DNA from: Phenylobacterium sp.
Lineage (GTDB): Bacteria; Pseudomonadota; Alphaproteobacteria; Caulobacterales; Caulobacteraceae
Length of the DNA: 64,000 nucleotides
Direction of reading: 5' to 3'
Assembly (NCBI RefSeq): GCF_030651185.1
Contig: NZ_JAUSCJ010000011.1
Span: 124,001-188,000 of the forward strand
Made by a program: the position numbers and the translations under genes. Below are positions 51,457 to 60,922 of this stretch, piece by piece. The notes beneath the pieces are model-generated. The model was not told the origin of the DNA. It searched no databases and saw only the letters and a list, made by a program, of their open reading frames with translations. Numbering within the stretch: position 1 is the stretch's first letter; each line of letters opens with the position of its first letter.

Positions 51457-52100
51457 CCGCCCTGCCACGTCGCGGCGGGCCCATCGCCCTGCGCCGCCTT
51501 CGCCCTGACGAACGCTTCGCGTCCCTGCAGCCGCCCCCAGTACGCCGCCACCGCGGGCGTAAACCGCGCGTGCAGCCCCAGGGTCTGCGCCAGCAGCAGG
51601 GCGTAGCCCACCGAGATGTCCGCCCCCGTGAACCGTCCCGCGCAGTACCAGCCACCATTGGCGGCCAGGCGCGGCTCGAGCCCCTTGAGCCGGGCGTTGA
51701 ACCAGCGGCCGTAGTCGTCGGCGACCTGGGGGTTGCGGCGGTCCTTGGGCTCCAGGCGCGTGTAGCGGAGCACCAGGGTCTGGGGGAAGGTGAGCGTCGC
51801 CTCGCCGAAGTGCAGGCCGTTGAGCCAGTCGCCATAGGCCGGGTCGCCGGGTTCCACCGAGAGCGGCGTCGGGCCGTCGCGGGTGGCCAGATACTGGATG
51901 ATGGCGGCGCTCTCGGTCATCCGGGTCGCGCCGTCCACCAGCAGGGGGATGGTGCCCAGCGGGTTTTCCGCCAGGTACTCCGGCGCCAGCACCCGGGGCG
52001 GGAACGGCAGCAGCTTCAGTTCATAGGGCAGCCGCAGCTCCTCCAGCGCCCAGAGGGCGCGGAAGGAGCGGGCGTCGGCGCAGTGGAAGAGTGTGAGCAT
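51453..52100 (-). CDS. glutathione S-transferase family protein
   Basis: A 215-residue GST. The thioredoxin-like half has [33 protein letters not shown] and the ESAAIIQYL glutathione turn; the helical half includes [16 protein letters not shown]. The start at 52100 is the family start; a frame to 52154 is rejected. Convergent with queG. Substrate unknown. Confidence 0.88.
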   Translation of the reverse strand: MLTLFHCADARSFRALWALEELRLPYELKLLPFPPRVLAPEYLAENPLGTIPLLVDGATRMTESAAIIQYLATRDGPTPLSVEPGDPAYGDWLNGLHFGEATLTFPQTLVLRYTRLEPKDRRNPQVADDYGRWFNARLKGLEPRLAANGGWYCAGRFTGADISVGYALLLAQTLGLHARFTPAVAAYWGRLQGREAFVRAKAAQGDGPAATWQGG

Positions 52101-52160
52101 TTTTTCCTTGTCGCGTGACGGGCGCCGAAACCGGTGTCCACTTTCGGCTGTCACGCTTCC

Positions 52161-52979
52161 TCAGTCAGCGTAGACCGCCGCGCGCTTCTGCATGTTGGAC
52201 ATCACCGCCTCCACCTGGTTCGGCGAACCGATCAGGGCGCCCTGTTCCTGGCTTTCGGCCAGCAGGATGGCGTGCTGGTCGGCGTCGTGCGCCATGTCCA
52301 GCAGGCGCTTGGAGCCCTTGATGGCGTGCGGGTTCTTGCTGGCGATCTCGGCGGCCAGGGCCAGGGCCTCGGCGCGGGGATCGGCGCAGACGCGGGTGGC
52401 GAAGCCCAGGCGCAGGGCCTCCTGCCCGTCGAAGATGCGGCCGGTATAGGTCAGCTCCCGGGCCACGTCGTCGCGCACCAGGCGCTTCATGAGCACGATG
52501 CCGCCCATGTCGGGGACCAGGCCCCACTTGATCTCCATCACCGCCATGCGGGTGTCGGCGGTGACGAAGCGCAGGTCGGCGCCGAGCGCCAGCTGGAAGC
52601 CGCCGCCGAAGGCCACCCCATGGATGGCGGCGATCACCGGCACGGTCTGCTCGCGCCAGACCATCACCGCGTGCTGGGCGCGGTTGGAGCCGCCCGGCGT
52701 GCGCTTGGGGGTCAGCAGGGCCTCGCCCGTGGAGGACTGGCCGCCCGCGCGCTCGCCCGAGGCCATCTTGCCGAAATTGCCCATGTCGAGGCCGGCGCAG
52801 AAGGCCTTGCCCTCGCCCGACAGCACGATGGCGCGAACGCCCGGCCGGGTCTTCAGCGCCTCGCCGGTGTCGATCAGGGCCTGAAACATGTGGTCGTCGA
52901 GGGCGTTCATCTTGTCGGTGCGGACCAGGCGCACGTCGGCGACGCCGTCCTTCAGATCAACCTTGATGCGGTCTTCCAT
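52161..52979 (-). CDS. crotonase / enoyl-CoA hydratase family protein
   Basis: A 272-residue crotonase-fold enzyme. The oxyanion hole is formed by the AFCAGLDMGNF (about residue 66) and HGVAFGGGFQLALGADLRF (about 120) segments. Of the two hydratase glutamates, the first falls in MAVMEIKWGLVPDMGG as Glu/Lys-Trp-Gly-Leu-Val-Pro and the second position is Asp in PDMGG, so activity may be isomerase- or hydrolase-like rather than strict hydration. Start at 52979 (MEDRIK) has AAGGAG 7 bases upstream. It follows the next GST gene by 11 bases, likely one operon. Confidence 0.88.
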   Translation of the reverse strand: MEDRIKVDLKDGVADVRLVRTDKMNALDDHMFQALIDTGEALKTRPGVRAIVLSGEGKAFCAGLDMGNFGKMASGERAGGQSSTGEALLTPKRTPGGSNRAQHAVMVWREQTVPVIAAIHGVAFGGGFQLALGADLRFVTADTRMAVMEIKWGLVPDMGGIVLMKRLVRDDVARELTYTGRIFDGQEALRLGFATRVCADPRAEALALAAEIASKNPHAIKGSKRLLDMAHDADQHAILLAESQEQGALIGSPNQVEAVMSNMQKRAAVYAD

Positions 52980-52990
52980 GGCGGGCTCCT

Positions 52991-53908
52991 TCAAAGGGGT
53001 CGGGCGCGCACGGCCACGTAGCCGGCGCGGGGGAAATGGATATGCAGGGCGCCGAGGTCGGCGGAGTCCCGGCGGATCACCAGCCGGTCAGGCGTGGCGG
53101 CCACCAGGGTCCCGGCGATGGGATCGCGGCCATAGTCGTCGGCCATCACCGTCACATGGGTTCCGGGATCGAGGCCCAGGGCGTCGGCGGGATCATGGGC
53201 GGGGGTGGGCCCGGGCATGGTGTCGCGGGCGATCTCCAGGGCCACGCGGCCGGCCATCTCCTCGCGGGCGCCTTCGCCCAGGGCCATCATCTTCTCGGCC
53301 CAGTCGGGGATGCGGGTGAGGCCGGTCATCAGGGTCTTGGCCGTCGCCGGCAGGACATTGCTGAGCCAGACGACGTTCATATAGGCCGCGACGTCGGCGA
53401 GGCCGGGCCGGTCGCCCGACAGGAAGGGATGGCCCGCCAGGCCCTGGTCGATCCAGGCGGCGTGGGCGCGCCATTGCGGCCGCATGACGCCGGCCGCGCC
53501 CTTCATGGCGGCGACATCGAAGGGGCGGCCCGAGAGCTTCTCGCGGTCGTCGAGGAAGGCCTTGGGCACAGCGTCGCCGATCTCACCGAAGATCACCGGC
53601 ACGGTGGTCTGGAAGAACAGCCGGTCGGCCCAGAAATTCACCGCCCAGTCGAGGCCGGTGACGGCGGGCGGGTTGGGGGCGCGGCGCTCGATCTCGGCCA
53701 GGATCACCTGGGTGTCGCAGTAGACATCGGCGCCGATCTGCATGACCGGCGCGCGCCGGTAGCCGCCGGTCAGCGGGGTGAGGTCCGGCTTGGGCATCAT
53801 GTTGGGGGTGATCACCGAGGACCAGGCCAACCCCTTCAGCCCCAGGAAACAGCGCACCTTCTGGGAGAAGGGCGAGGCCTCGTAGTGGTGCAGGATGATC
53901 CCGGTCAT
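52991..53908 (-). CDS. glutathione S-transferase-like protein with C-terminal extension
   Basis: A 305-residue protein. Residues 1-205 form a GST: SPFSQKVRCFLGLKGLAW, RRAPVMQIGADVYCDTQVIL and the helical SGDRPGLADVAAYMNVVW. Residues about 215-305 are an extra beta-rich domain (HVTVMADDYGRDPIAGTLVA, RLVIRRDSADLGALHIHFPR) not found in normal GSTs; this fold is seen in a proteobacterial GST subgroup. Upstream of the crotonase gene and probably cotranscribed. Substrate unknown. Confidence 0.85.
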   Translation of the reverse strand: MTGIILHHYEASPFSQKVRCFLGLKGLAWSSVITPNMMPKPDLTPLTGGYRRAPVMQIGADVYCDTQVILAEIERRAPNPPAVTGLDWAVNFWADRLFFQTTVPVIFGEIGDAVPKAFLDDREKLSGRPFDVAAMKGAAGVMRPQWRAHAAWIDQGLAGHPFLSGDRPGLADVAAYMNVVWLSNVLPATAKTLMTGLTRIPDWAEKMMALGEGAREEMAGRVALEIARDTMPGPTPAHDPADALGLDPGTHVTVMADDYGRDPIAGTLVAATPDRLVIRRDSADLGALHIHFPRAGYVAVRARPL

Positions 53909-54003
53909 GACGTCTCCCCGGCAGGTTCGATGGCCTGCGCGAGGCTTACGCTGTCACGGAATTGGACGGCGCGAAACTCTGACGCGGCGTCAGCAGGGTC
54001 GCT

Positions 54004-54789
54004 CTAGGCCGCGGTCCAGCCGCCATCCACCGACAGGTTGGCGCCGGTCATCTGCTTGGCGGCGGGGGAGCAGAGGAAGACGGCGATGGCGGCCACCTCT
54101 TCGGGGGTGACGAACTGCTTGGTGGGCTGGGCGGCCAGCAGCACGTCGTTGATCACCTGCTCCCGGGTCAGGCCGCGCGAGGCCATGGTGGCGGGGATCT
54201 GGTTTTCCACCAGGGGTGTCCAGACATAGCCCGGGCTGATGCAGTTGACGGTCACCCCGTGGGGGGCGAGCTCCAGGGCCGCGGTCTTGGTGAGACCCAC
54301 GACCCCGTGCTTGGCGGCCACATAGGCCGACTTGAAGGGCGAGGCCACCAGGCTGTGGGCCGAGGCGGTCGAGATGATCCGGCCCCAGCCGCGGGCCTTC
54401 ATCCCCGGCGTCACCGCGCGGATGGCGTGGAAGGCGGCGGTCAGGTTGATGGCGATGATCTGGTCCCACTTCTCCACCGGGAAGTCCTCGATGGGGGAGA
54501 CGAACTGGATGCCGGCGTTGTTGACCAGGACATCGACGGCGCCGAACGCCTGCTCGGCGGTGGCGATCATGGCGGCGATTTCCTCGCCCCTGGTCATGTC
54601 GGCGGGGGAATGGAGGCAGCGGACGCCGAACTCTGCTTCGATGCCGGCGCGGGCGGTCTCGATGTCCTCGGGCTTTCCAAAGCCGTTGATCATGATGTTG
54701 GCGCCCTCGGCGGCGAAGGCGCGGGCGATGGCCAGGCCGATCCCGCTGGTGGAGCCGGTGACCACGGCGGACTTGGATTGCAGGATCAT
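54004..54789 (-). CDS. D-3-hydroxybutyrate dehydrogenase
   Basis: A 261-residue short-chain dehydrogenase that interconverts 3-hydroxybutyrate and acetoacetate with NAD, feeding PHB or ketone metabolism. Cofactor site TGSTSGIGLAIARAF, NNAGIQFVSPIEDFPVEKWD, catalytic STASAHSLVASPFKSAYVAAK (Ser, Tyr-x-x-x-Lys, split here) and NCISPGYVWTPLVENQI are characteristic of BdhA. The start at 54789 has GGAG 9 bases upstream; the frame to 55077 is rejected. Monocistronic as far as visible. Confidence 0.92.
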   Translation of the reverse strand: MILQSKSAVVTGSTSGIGLAIARAFAAEGANIMINGFGKPEDIETARAGIEAEFGVRCLHSPADMTRGEEIAAMIATAEQAFGAVDVLVNNAGIQFVSPIEDFPVEKWDQIIAINLTAAFHAIRAVTPGMKARGWGRIISTASAHSLVASPFKSAYVAAKHGVVGLTKTAALELAPHGVTVNCISPGYVWTPLVENQIPATMASRGLTREQVINDVLLAAQPTKQFVTPEEVAAIAVFLCSPAAKQMTGANLSVDGGWTAA

Positions 54790-54878
54790 GGCGGCGGTCT
54801 CCGAGCGAACCGGACGTGGTTGGCCCCCAGGCTCATATTGCGGCGCACAATGAACGCAAGACAAGACTGGACCGGCGG

Positions 54879-56303
54879 CTAGATGCCCTTGCCGTCCAGC
54901 ACGGGGATGGCGGGTTCGCCCGAGAGGCTTTCCAGGATCGGGGCCTCGGCGAACTGGGCGTCGCGGATGTCCAGGTCGCGGCGGATCTGGGCGTGGCGGT
55001 CGGCGTCCAGGCGCCAGCCGACGACGCAGGCGCCCCCCAGCATGACGAAGACGATGGGCCCGGCGATATAGGCCCATTCCAGGCTGCGGATGGCGGCGGG
55101 CGTGTTCACCGCCCCCTCCGCGGCGTTGTAGCCGAGCTTGCCCAGCAGCGGGAAGGTGACGCCGATCGAGAAGGCCGAGGCGATCTTGGCGGCCAGACTG
55201 TTGAGGGCGTAGATCAGGCTGATCCGCTCCTGACCCTGCTCCAGGCGGACCTCGTCGCCGACATCGGCCAGCATGGCGCGGATCATCAGATCAAAGCCAG
55301 CGGCCATGAACCCGCACCAGAACATCACCGGCAGGGCGGCCAGGACGCTGCCCTTGGGGATCACCAGCACCATGCACAGGCCCAGCGAATAGGCCGTGGT
55401 GGTGACCATCAGGGTGCGGTGCTTGGAGAGCTTCTGGGCCAGACGGGCGGTCAGGGGCGCGCCGAGGATACCGGCCACCACATAGACCAGCAGCAGGATC
55501 GAGGCCTGGGTGCCGGTATAGCCGCGGCTGTCGGTGAAGAAGAAGACGTAGAGGGCGCTCATCCAGCCAGGGCCCAGGGTCAGGGCCATCTGGGCCAGGA
55601 ACAGCCGCAACAGATCGGGCTTCACCAGCAGCGAAATGTAATCCCGCAGCCGGAACTGCGGCAGGCCGGTCTCCGGGGCGATGCGCTCAGGCGTGCGGAA
55701 CACCATCCAGACCATGGAGATCGGGATCAGCCAGAAGATGAACCAGCCCATGTCCGGCACGGTCTGGGCCGTGGTGCGGTTCAGCGCATTGGCGCCGATG
55801 GGGATCAGCAGCACCACCACCGCCCCGATGACCCCCAGGGCCGCCACCACGCCGAACAGGCGGGAGCGCTCATCATAGGTGGTGGAGAGATTGGCGCCCC
55901 AGGCCGAGTGGCCAAGACCCATGATCGAGGTGCCGAGATAGAAGACCAGCAGCCAGACCACCAGATAGCCCGCCCCGATGCCCGGGCGAGCCTGGAACAG
56001 GGCGTAGACCGCCAGCATCAGCACCGGGGCGCCGATGATCATCCAGAAGCGGTAGCGGCCAATCCGGGTGCGGGTGCGGTCCATGATCAGACCCAGGACC
56101 GGATCGACGCCGATATCCAGCAGCCGGACGATGGCCCAGGCGCTGCCCACGACCGCCAAGCTGACCCCCAGATGGCTGGCGAAGTAGGGCGGCAGATAGA
56201 CGGCCACGGCCACGGCCAGCGCGCCGAGCGGCAGGTTGGAAAGCGAAAAGCCGAGGATGGTGGGCAGGCCGAGCCTGCTGGAGCCTGACGCACCCTGGTT
56301 CAC
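54879..56303 (-). CDS. MFS transporter (glycoside-pentoside-hexuronide type)
   Basis: A 474-residue transporter with about 12 membrane helices. It resembles the GPH/MelB-like MFS_2 group: LLDIGVDPVLGLIMDRTRTR near residue 65-85 (D-x-x-x-D in helix 2-3, cation site) and GRYRFWMIIGAP next, FDLMIRAMLADVGDEVRLEQG in the second half. The substrate is unknown, perhaps a sugar or sugar acid. The start GTG at 56303 has GGGAG 8 bases upstream; an ATG at 56381 would add 26 residues without hydrophobic character. Confidence 0.85.
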   Translation of the reverse strand: MNQGASGSSRLGLPTILGFSLSNLPLGALAVAVAVYLPPYFASHLGVSLAVVGSAWAIVRLLDIGVDPVLGLIMDRTRTRIGRYRFWMIIGAPVLMLAVYALFQARPGIGAGYLVVWLLVFYLGTSIMGLGHSAWGANLSTTYDERSRLFGVVAALGVIGAVVVLLIPIGANALNRTTAQTVPDMGWFIFWLIPISMVWMVFRTPERIAPETGLPQFRLRDYISLLVKPDLLRLFLAQMALTLGPGWMSALYVFFFTDSRGYTGTQASILLLVYVVAGILGAPLTARLAQKLSKHRTLMVTTTAYSLGLCMVLVIPKGSVLAALPVMFWCGFMAAGFDLMIRAMLADVGDEVRLEQGQERISLIYALNSLAAKIASAFSIGVTFPLLGKLGYNAAEGAVNTPAAIRSLEWAYIAGPIVFVMLGGACVVGWRLDADRHAQIRRDLDIRDAQFAEAPILESLSGEPAIPVLDGKGI

Positions 56304-56417
56304 TAAGACTGCTCCCGACCGGCGCCGCTCAACCGGGCGCTCCGCCGCCGCACAGGACGCGCTTTCCCGGGGGGAGGGCAAGAGGCGGCGCGCAGAATGA
56401 CAACAAATACGTCCGGT

Positions 56418-56843
56418 CTAGACCGTGACGCCCACCGTCTCCGCCTGGTTCGGGTGGGTGACGTAATAGTCGAGGTCGGCCAGCAGCTTGGTCCAGGCTT
56501 CGTCCATGGCCGGCGTCCAGTCGGCGCCGATCACGTCCTTCAGGGTGGCGGCCACCGTGCCGAAGAAGATCGCGAAGATGTCCGGCGGCACGTTATAGCC
56601 GGCGTGGTTGATCACCTCGGTCTGGATCAGGGTCGAGGCGTAGAGCCGCTCGCCGACGAAATCGAGGATGGCGGAGAACACCCGGGCCAGCATCTCACCG
56701 CGGATCGCCCCGTTCTTGTCGCCCCAGAACAGGGGCTCCATCGACGGATGGTCGGCGAACAGGCGGGCATAGACCAGCGGGGTCAAATCCTCGCAGCGTT
56801 CGGCGGCCAGTTCCAGGCTCTGCTCGATCAGGTTGGCGTTCAT
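56418..56843 (-). CDS. single-domain globin
   Basis: A 141-residue globin of the flavohaemoglobin-like bacterial type without a reductase domain. The region LVYARLFADHPSMEPLFW forms helices B-C. The proximal His is in EVINHAGYNVPPDIFAIFF, corresponding to the F helix, and helix H is WTPAMDEAWTKLLADLDYYV. A role in O2 or NO handling is likely but unproven; a sensory role is possible. Start at 56843 (MNANLIEQS) has GGAGG 6 bases upstream. It diverges from the ene-reductase gene. Confidence 0.82.
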   Translation of the reverse strand: MNANLIEQSLELAAERCEDLTPLVYARLFADHPSMEPLFWGDKNGAIRGEMLARVFSAILDFVGERLYASTLIQTEVINHAGYNVPPDIFAIFFGTVAATLKDVIGADWTPAMDEAWTKLLADLDYYVTHPNQAETVGVTV

Positions 56844-56970
56844 AGGGTCCTCCCGCGTGAGGCCGGGATCATCGCGCGGCTCCAGCTTATCAGCAATCAC
56901 TTAAGACAAGCCGGGACTTGCGCCGGGGCCCGCGGACCTTTCAACTGCCGCCAACCTCGCTCCAGACCGG

Positions 56971-58077
56971 ATGACCGCCTTGCCCGCCGACCTGCTCACG
57001 CCCCTGACCTTCGCCCATGGCCGCGCCATGAAGAACCGCCTGATGCTGGCGCCGCTCACCAACCTGCAGAGTCATGTGGACGGGACCATGTCGGAGGACG
57101 AGTTCCACTGGCTGACCCTGCGGGCCCAGGGCGGGTTTGGCCTGACCATGACCTGCGCGGCCCACGTGCAGGCGATCGGCCAGGGCTTCCCCGGTCAGAT
57201 GGGCATCTGGTCGGACAACCACATCGAAGGCCTGACCCGGTTGGCCACGGCCATCAAGGCGGCGGGCAGCGTCGCGGTGGTGCAGCTGCACCATGCGGGC
57301 TATCGCTCTCCCAAGGACTTGATCGGGACCCAGCCGGTAGGGCCGTCGGACGATGAGGCCTCGGGCTCGCGCGGGCTTTCGACCGCCGAGGTCGAGCAGG
57401 TGGTGGAGGACTTCATCGTCGCCGCCGTGCGGGCGAAAACCGCCGGCTTCGACGGGGTCGAGATCCACGGCGCCCACTCCTACATCCTCTGCCAGTTCCT
57501 CAGCGCCGGCCTCAACCGCCGCACCGACTCGTATGGCGGCTCGGCGGAGAACCGGGGCCGGATCATCGTGGAGATCCTGCGCGGGGTGCGTGAACGCTGC
57601 GGCCCCGACTTCCTGCTGGGCCTGCGGCTGTCGCCGGAGCGGTTCGACCTGGATCTGCGGGAGATCGCCGACTTCGCCCAGGCGGTGATGAGCGGCAAGC
57701 TGATCGACTTCCTCGACATGTCCCTGTGGGACGCCTTCAAGGAGCCGGCGGACGAGGCCTACAAGGGCCGCAGCCTGATGAGTTATTTCACCGAGCTGGA
57801 CCGGGGCGCCGTGCGCCTGGGGGTGGCCGGCAAGATCATGAGCGCCGCCGATGCGCGGGCCATGCTGGCGGCAGGCGCCGACTTCGTCCTGCTCGGCCGC
57901 GCCGCGATCCTGCACCACGACTGGCCGCACCGGGTGGAGACCGACCCCGACTTCACGCCCATCAGCCTGCCGGTGACCCGCGAGCACCTGCGCCAGGAAG
58001 GCCTGGGCCCGGCCTTCGTGGACTACATGGCGACCTGGAAGGGCTTCGTGACCGAGCCGGAGGCAGTGGGGGCCTGA
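56971..58077 (+). CDS. NADH:flavin oxidoreductase (Old Yellow Enzyme family)
   Basis: A 368-residue FMN-dependent TIM barrel. MKNRLMLAPLTNLQSHVDGT at the start holds the flavin-binding region, VQLHHAGYRS carries the His pair (HH) that binds substrate carbonyls, and EIHGAHSYILCQFLSAGLNR with RTDSYGGSAENRGR is the family signature. KIMSAADARAMLAAGADFVL ends the barrel. It reduces activated alkenes; the natural substrate is unknown. A terminator hairpin follows its stop. Confidence 0.92.
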   Translation: MTALPADLLTPLTFAHGRAMKNRLMLAPLTNLQSHVDGTMSEDEFHWLTLRAQGGFGLTMTCAAHVQAIGQGFPGQMGIWSDNHIEGLTRLATAIKAAGSVAVVQLHHAGYRSPKDLIGTQPVGPSDDEASGSRGLSTAEVEQVVEDFIVAAVRAKTAGFDGVEIHGAHSYILCQFLSAGLNRRTDSYGGSAENRGRIIVEILRGVRERCGPDFLLGLRLSPERFDLDLREIADFAQAVMSGKLIDFLDMSLWDAFKEPADEAYKGRSLMSYFTELDRGAVRLGVAGKIMSAADARAMLAAGADFVLLGRAAILHHDWPHRVETDPDFTPISLPVTREHLRQEGLGPAFVDYMATWKGFVTEPEAVGA

Positions 58078-58087
58078 CCGCCCAAAG

Positions 58088-58109
58088 CCTTCCCCCTCGT
58101 GGGGGAAGG
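58088..58109. terminator. 9-bp perfect hairpin between convergent genes
   Basis: CCTTCCCCC, loop TCGT, GGGGGAAGG, eleven bases after the ene-reductase stop and four before the amidohydrolase stop codon on the other strand; it could end both transcripts. Confidence 0.7.
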
Positions 58110-58113
58110 GAGG

Positions 58114-59427
58114 TTACTGCGCCACGGCCTTGCCGTCGGCCTTGTAGACGGTCCCGCCCTTCATCACGAAGCCGACCCGCTCCAGGGTGGTGACGTCGGC
58201 CAGGGGATCGCCGGCGACGGCGATGATGTCGGCGTAGCGGCCGGCCTGGATGGAGCCGATGTTCTTCGCATCGCCGATCAGCTCGGCGGCGCCCGCCGTG
58301 GCCGCTGTGATGGCGTCGGCGGGGGTCATGCCGGCCTTGACCATCAGGGCGAACTCCTGGGCGTTCTCCCCGTGGGCGGACATTCCGAAGGTGTCGGTGC
58401 CAAACGCGATCTTCACCCCAGCGGCGTAGGCGTCGTGCAGGTTCCTGACCATCACCGGCACCACCATCAGGGCCTTTTCGGCGGTGGAGGGATTGAGCTG
58501 TTCCGGATGGCTCTTGGCGCGGTCATAGACCCGCGCACCCACCAGCATGGTGGGGACGAACCAGGTCCCGTGCGCCTTCATGATCCTGTAGCTCTCGGCG
58601 TCGGCGAAGGAGCCATGCTCGATGGAGTCGACACCGAGCGCGGCCGCCTTGTCGATGGCCAGCTTGCCGTGGGCGTGGGCGGCGACCTTCATGCCGAGCG
58701 CATGGGCGGTGTCGATCACCGCCTTGATCTCGTCGTCGGCCATCAGCTGATGTTTGGGATCGTCGCCGATCGACATCACCCCGCCCGAAGGCATGATCTT
58801 GATCAGGTCGGCGCCCTGGCGGTGCAGGGTGCGGACCGCCCGGCGCGCGGACTCCGGGCTGTCCACCAGATTGTCCTGCCAGTGGGGGTGATCCAGGTCG
58901 GGATCCAGGCCGTTGGCCGCATCGCCGTGACCACCCGTGGGACCGATGGCGCCGCCGGAGCTCCAGATGCGCGGACCGGGGATGGCGCCGGACCTGACCG
59001 CCTTCTTCAGGGCCACCACGACTCCGGTCTCGCTGCCGACATCGCGCACCGAGGTGAACCCGGCCAGCAGGGTGGCGCGGGCATAGCCCACCGACTCGAT
59101 GGTCACGTCATAGGGGGTGATGGTCACCGCGTTGCGGATCGGGTCGCCCTGGTGAAAGCCTGCAGTGATGTGATCGTGGGTGTCGATCAGGCCCGGCAGG
59201 ACGGTGCCGGACGTCAGGTCGATGACCTCGGCGCCGGGGGGCGTGACATAGCCCGCCTGCACCCCGGTGATGCGGTCGTCCTTGATCAGGATGGAGACTT
59301 GCGCGCGCGGGGTCTTGGAGACTCCGTCGATCAGCCGCCCGGCATGGATGACGACATCCTTGGCCAGGGCCGGCGTGCTTATCACCAGGGCGCAGACCGC
59401 CGCACTCGCCAACCCACCGATACGCAT
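58114..59427 (-). CDS. secreted metal-dependent amidohydrolase (imidazolonepropionase/prolidase-like)
   Basis: A 437-residue TIM-barrel amidohydrolase with signal peptide (MRIGGLASAAVCALVISTPALA, split; cleavage before KDVV). The metal ligands are visible: DTHDHI (about residue 83), the carboxylated Lys in LIKIMPSGG (about 215), His in AAHAHG (about 253), His in SIEHGSF and Asp in AFGTDTFG (about 343). This subgroup includes Xaa-Pro dipeptidases and related exported peptidases. It would act in the periplasm; the substrate is not fixed by sequence. Confidence 0.9.
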   Translation of the reverse strand: MRIGGLASAAVCALVISTPALAKDVVIHAGRLIDGVSKTPRAQVSILIKDDRITGVQAGYVTPPGAEVIDLTSGTVLPGLIDTHDHITAGFHQGDPIRNAVTITPYDVTIESVGYARATLLAGFTSVRDVGSETGVVVALKKAVRSGAIPGPRIWSSGGAIGPTGGHGDAANGLDPDLDHPHWQDNLVDSPESARRAVRTLHRQGADLIKIMPSGGVMSIGDDPKHQLMADDEIKAVIDTAHALGMKVAAHAHGKLAIDKAAALGVDSIEHGSFADAESYRIMKAHGTWFVPTMLVGARVYDRAKSHPEQLNPSTAEKALMVVPVMVRNLHDAYAAGVKIAFGTDTFGMSAHGENAQEFALMVKAGMTPADAITAATAGAAELIGDAKNIGSIQAGRYADIIAVAGDPLADVTTLERVGFVMKGGTVYKADGKAVAQ

Positions 59428-59480
59428 GGAAACCCCCGCAAGAACCTGGCGGTGAAGCTATCCAGCGCGGGGCGCAAAGG

Positions 59481-60065
59481 CTAGCGGGAGAAACGCGTCT
59501 TCAGGCGCGGCAAGGCCCACTTGGCCAGGTGGAAGGCCGCCACGACCCCCACCAGCACCACCGCCGCCACCGTCAGGCGGTGCTCCATGCCCTTGAAGCG
59601 GCCGAAGGTGGCCTCGATAGTCTCGCCGAACCAGTAGCCGACGGCCGTGAACACGACGGACCAGAGGACGGCCGAGGCGATGTTCAACAGGGTGAAGGCC
59701 AAGCTGGATACCTTGGACACACCAATGGCGATGGGGCTGACCATCCGCAGGCCGAACAGGTAGCGGAAGGCGAAGATGTAGCTGATCGGGAACCGCTCGA
59801 TGAAGAGCAGGGCCTTTGCGAAGGCGGAGGTCTGGGCTGCGCGGATCACATACTTGGTGGTGCGGAACCGCCGGCCGGCCAGGAACAGGCCGTGGTCGAT
59901 CAGGGCCGACCCCGCGGCCGCCGCGGTGAGGGTGAGCCACAGGGGCATCAGGCCCTGGTGTGCCAGGAAGCCGCCGGCGATCACAGCAGCTTGCCCCTCG
60001 AAGGCCGCGCCAAGGAAGACGGCCATGGGGCCGTAGGTCACGAGGGCGTTGTGCAGGTCGCCCAT
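59481..60065 (-). CDS. DedA/VTT family membrane protein
   Basis: A 194-residue integral membrane protein with the DedA/SNARE-associated (VTT) domain: FEGQAAVIAGGFLAHQGLMP, DHGLFLAGRRFR and FRYLFGLRMVSPIAIGVSKV, with four to five membrane helices. Family members are thought to move polyprenyl or phospholipid substrates across the membrane; uppP is also in this window but not adjacent. It lies 20 bases after the thioesterase gene. Confidence 0.9.
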   Translation of the reverse strand: MGDLHNALVTYGPMAVFLGAAFEGQAAVIAGGFLAHQGLMPLWLTLTAAAAGSALIDHGLFLAGRRFRTTKYVIRAAQTSAFAKALLFIERFPISYIFAFRYLFGLRMVSPIAIGVSKVSSLAFTLLNIASAVLWSVVFTAVGYWFGETIEATFGRFKGMEHRLTVAAVVLVGVVAAFHLAKWALPRLKTRFSR

Positions 60066-60085
60066 GGGCGGGAGGTCTTTCGCGT

Positions 60086-60922
60086 CTAGCGGAAGCGGAT
60101 CAGCGCTTCCTGGGTAGCTGACGCCACCAACGCGCCACCCGGCCCATAGATCGATCCGCGATTGAATCCGCGTCCGCCCGAGGCCGATGGGCTGTCCTGC
60201 ACATAGAGGTGCCACTGGGAAAAGTCGCTGGCCTTGTGGAACCAGAGCGCGTGGTCGAGGCTGGCCACCTGTAGGCGGCCTGAGTCCCAGTTCACCGCGT
60301 GCGGCCGCAGGGACACGTCCAGCAGGGTCATGTCGGTGCCGTAGGCCAGGGCGCACTGATTGAGGATCACGTCGTCCCCCAGCGACACCCGGGCGCGGAA
60401 CCAGCACATGTCCAGCGGCGGCAGGGCCCGGGTCTGCCCATGCGCCTGCGGGTCGCAGGGGCGGACCTCGACGGGCCAGATGCGGCGGCTGGCGGGATCC
60501 AGTCCCGCCTTGGCGCGCAGCTCCTCCTCGTTAAGCAGGCTGTCGGGCGCCGGCGCGGGCGGCATGTCGAACTGGTGCTCGAACCCCGTCTCCGGGGTCT
60601 GGAAGGAGGCGGCCAGGTTGAAGATCTGCTTGCCGTTCTGCAGGGCCACCACCCGGCGCACCGCGAAGCTTCCGCCGTCGCGCACCCGCTCCACCTGGAA
60701 CAGGATCGGGACCTTGGGGTCCCCCGGCCGCATGAAATAGCCGTGCATGGAGTGGCACAGCCGGCCGTCGTCGATGGTGCGATAGGCCGCGGCCATGGCC
60801 TGGGCCACCACCTGGCCGCCATAGATGCGGCTGCCGGCCCCAGCCGGAGTCTGGCCCCGGAACATGTCCAGCTCGATGGGCTCGAGCTCCAGGATGCTGA
60901 CCAGTTCGGAAACGTCCGCCAT
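60086..60922 (-). CDS. tesB: acyl-CoA thioesterase II
   Basis: A 278-residue double hotdog thioesterase (TesB type) that splits acyl-CoA into free acid and CoA. RIYGGQVVAQAMAAAYRTID near residue 33-52 and LHSMHGYF-like CHSMHGYFMRPGD are typical; the C-terminal half has ASLDHALWFHKASDFSQWHL with the catalytic Asp and the Thr/Gln pair further on. Start overlaps the rfbC stop by one base (TGATG). Confidence 0.92.
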   Translation of the reverse strand: MADVSELVSILELEPIELDMFRGQTPAGAGSRIYGGQVVAQAMAAAYRTIDDGRLCHSMHGYFMRPGDPKVPILFQVERVRDGGSFAVRRVVALQNGKQIFNLAASFQTPETGFEHQFDMPPAPAPDSLLNEEELRAKAGLDPASRRIWPVEVRPCDPQAHGQTRALPPLDMCWFRARVSLGDDVILNQCALAYGTDMTLLDVSLRPHAVNWDSGRLQVASLDHALWFHKASDFSQWHLYVQDSPSASGGRGFNRGSIYGPGGALVASATQEALIRFR

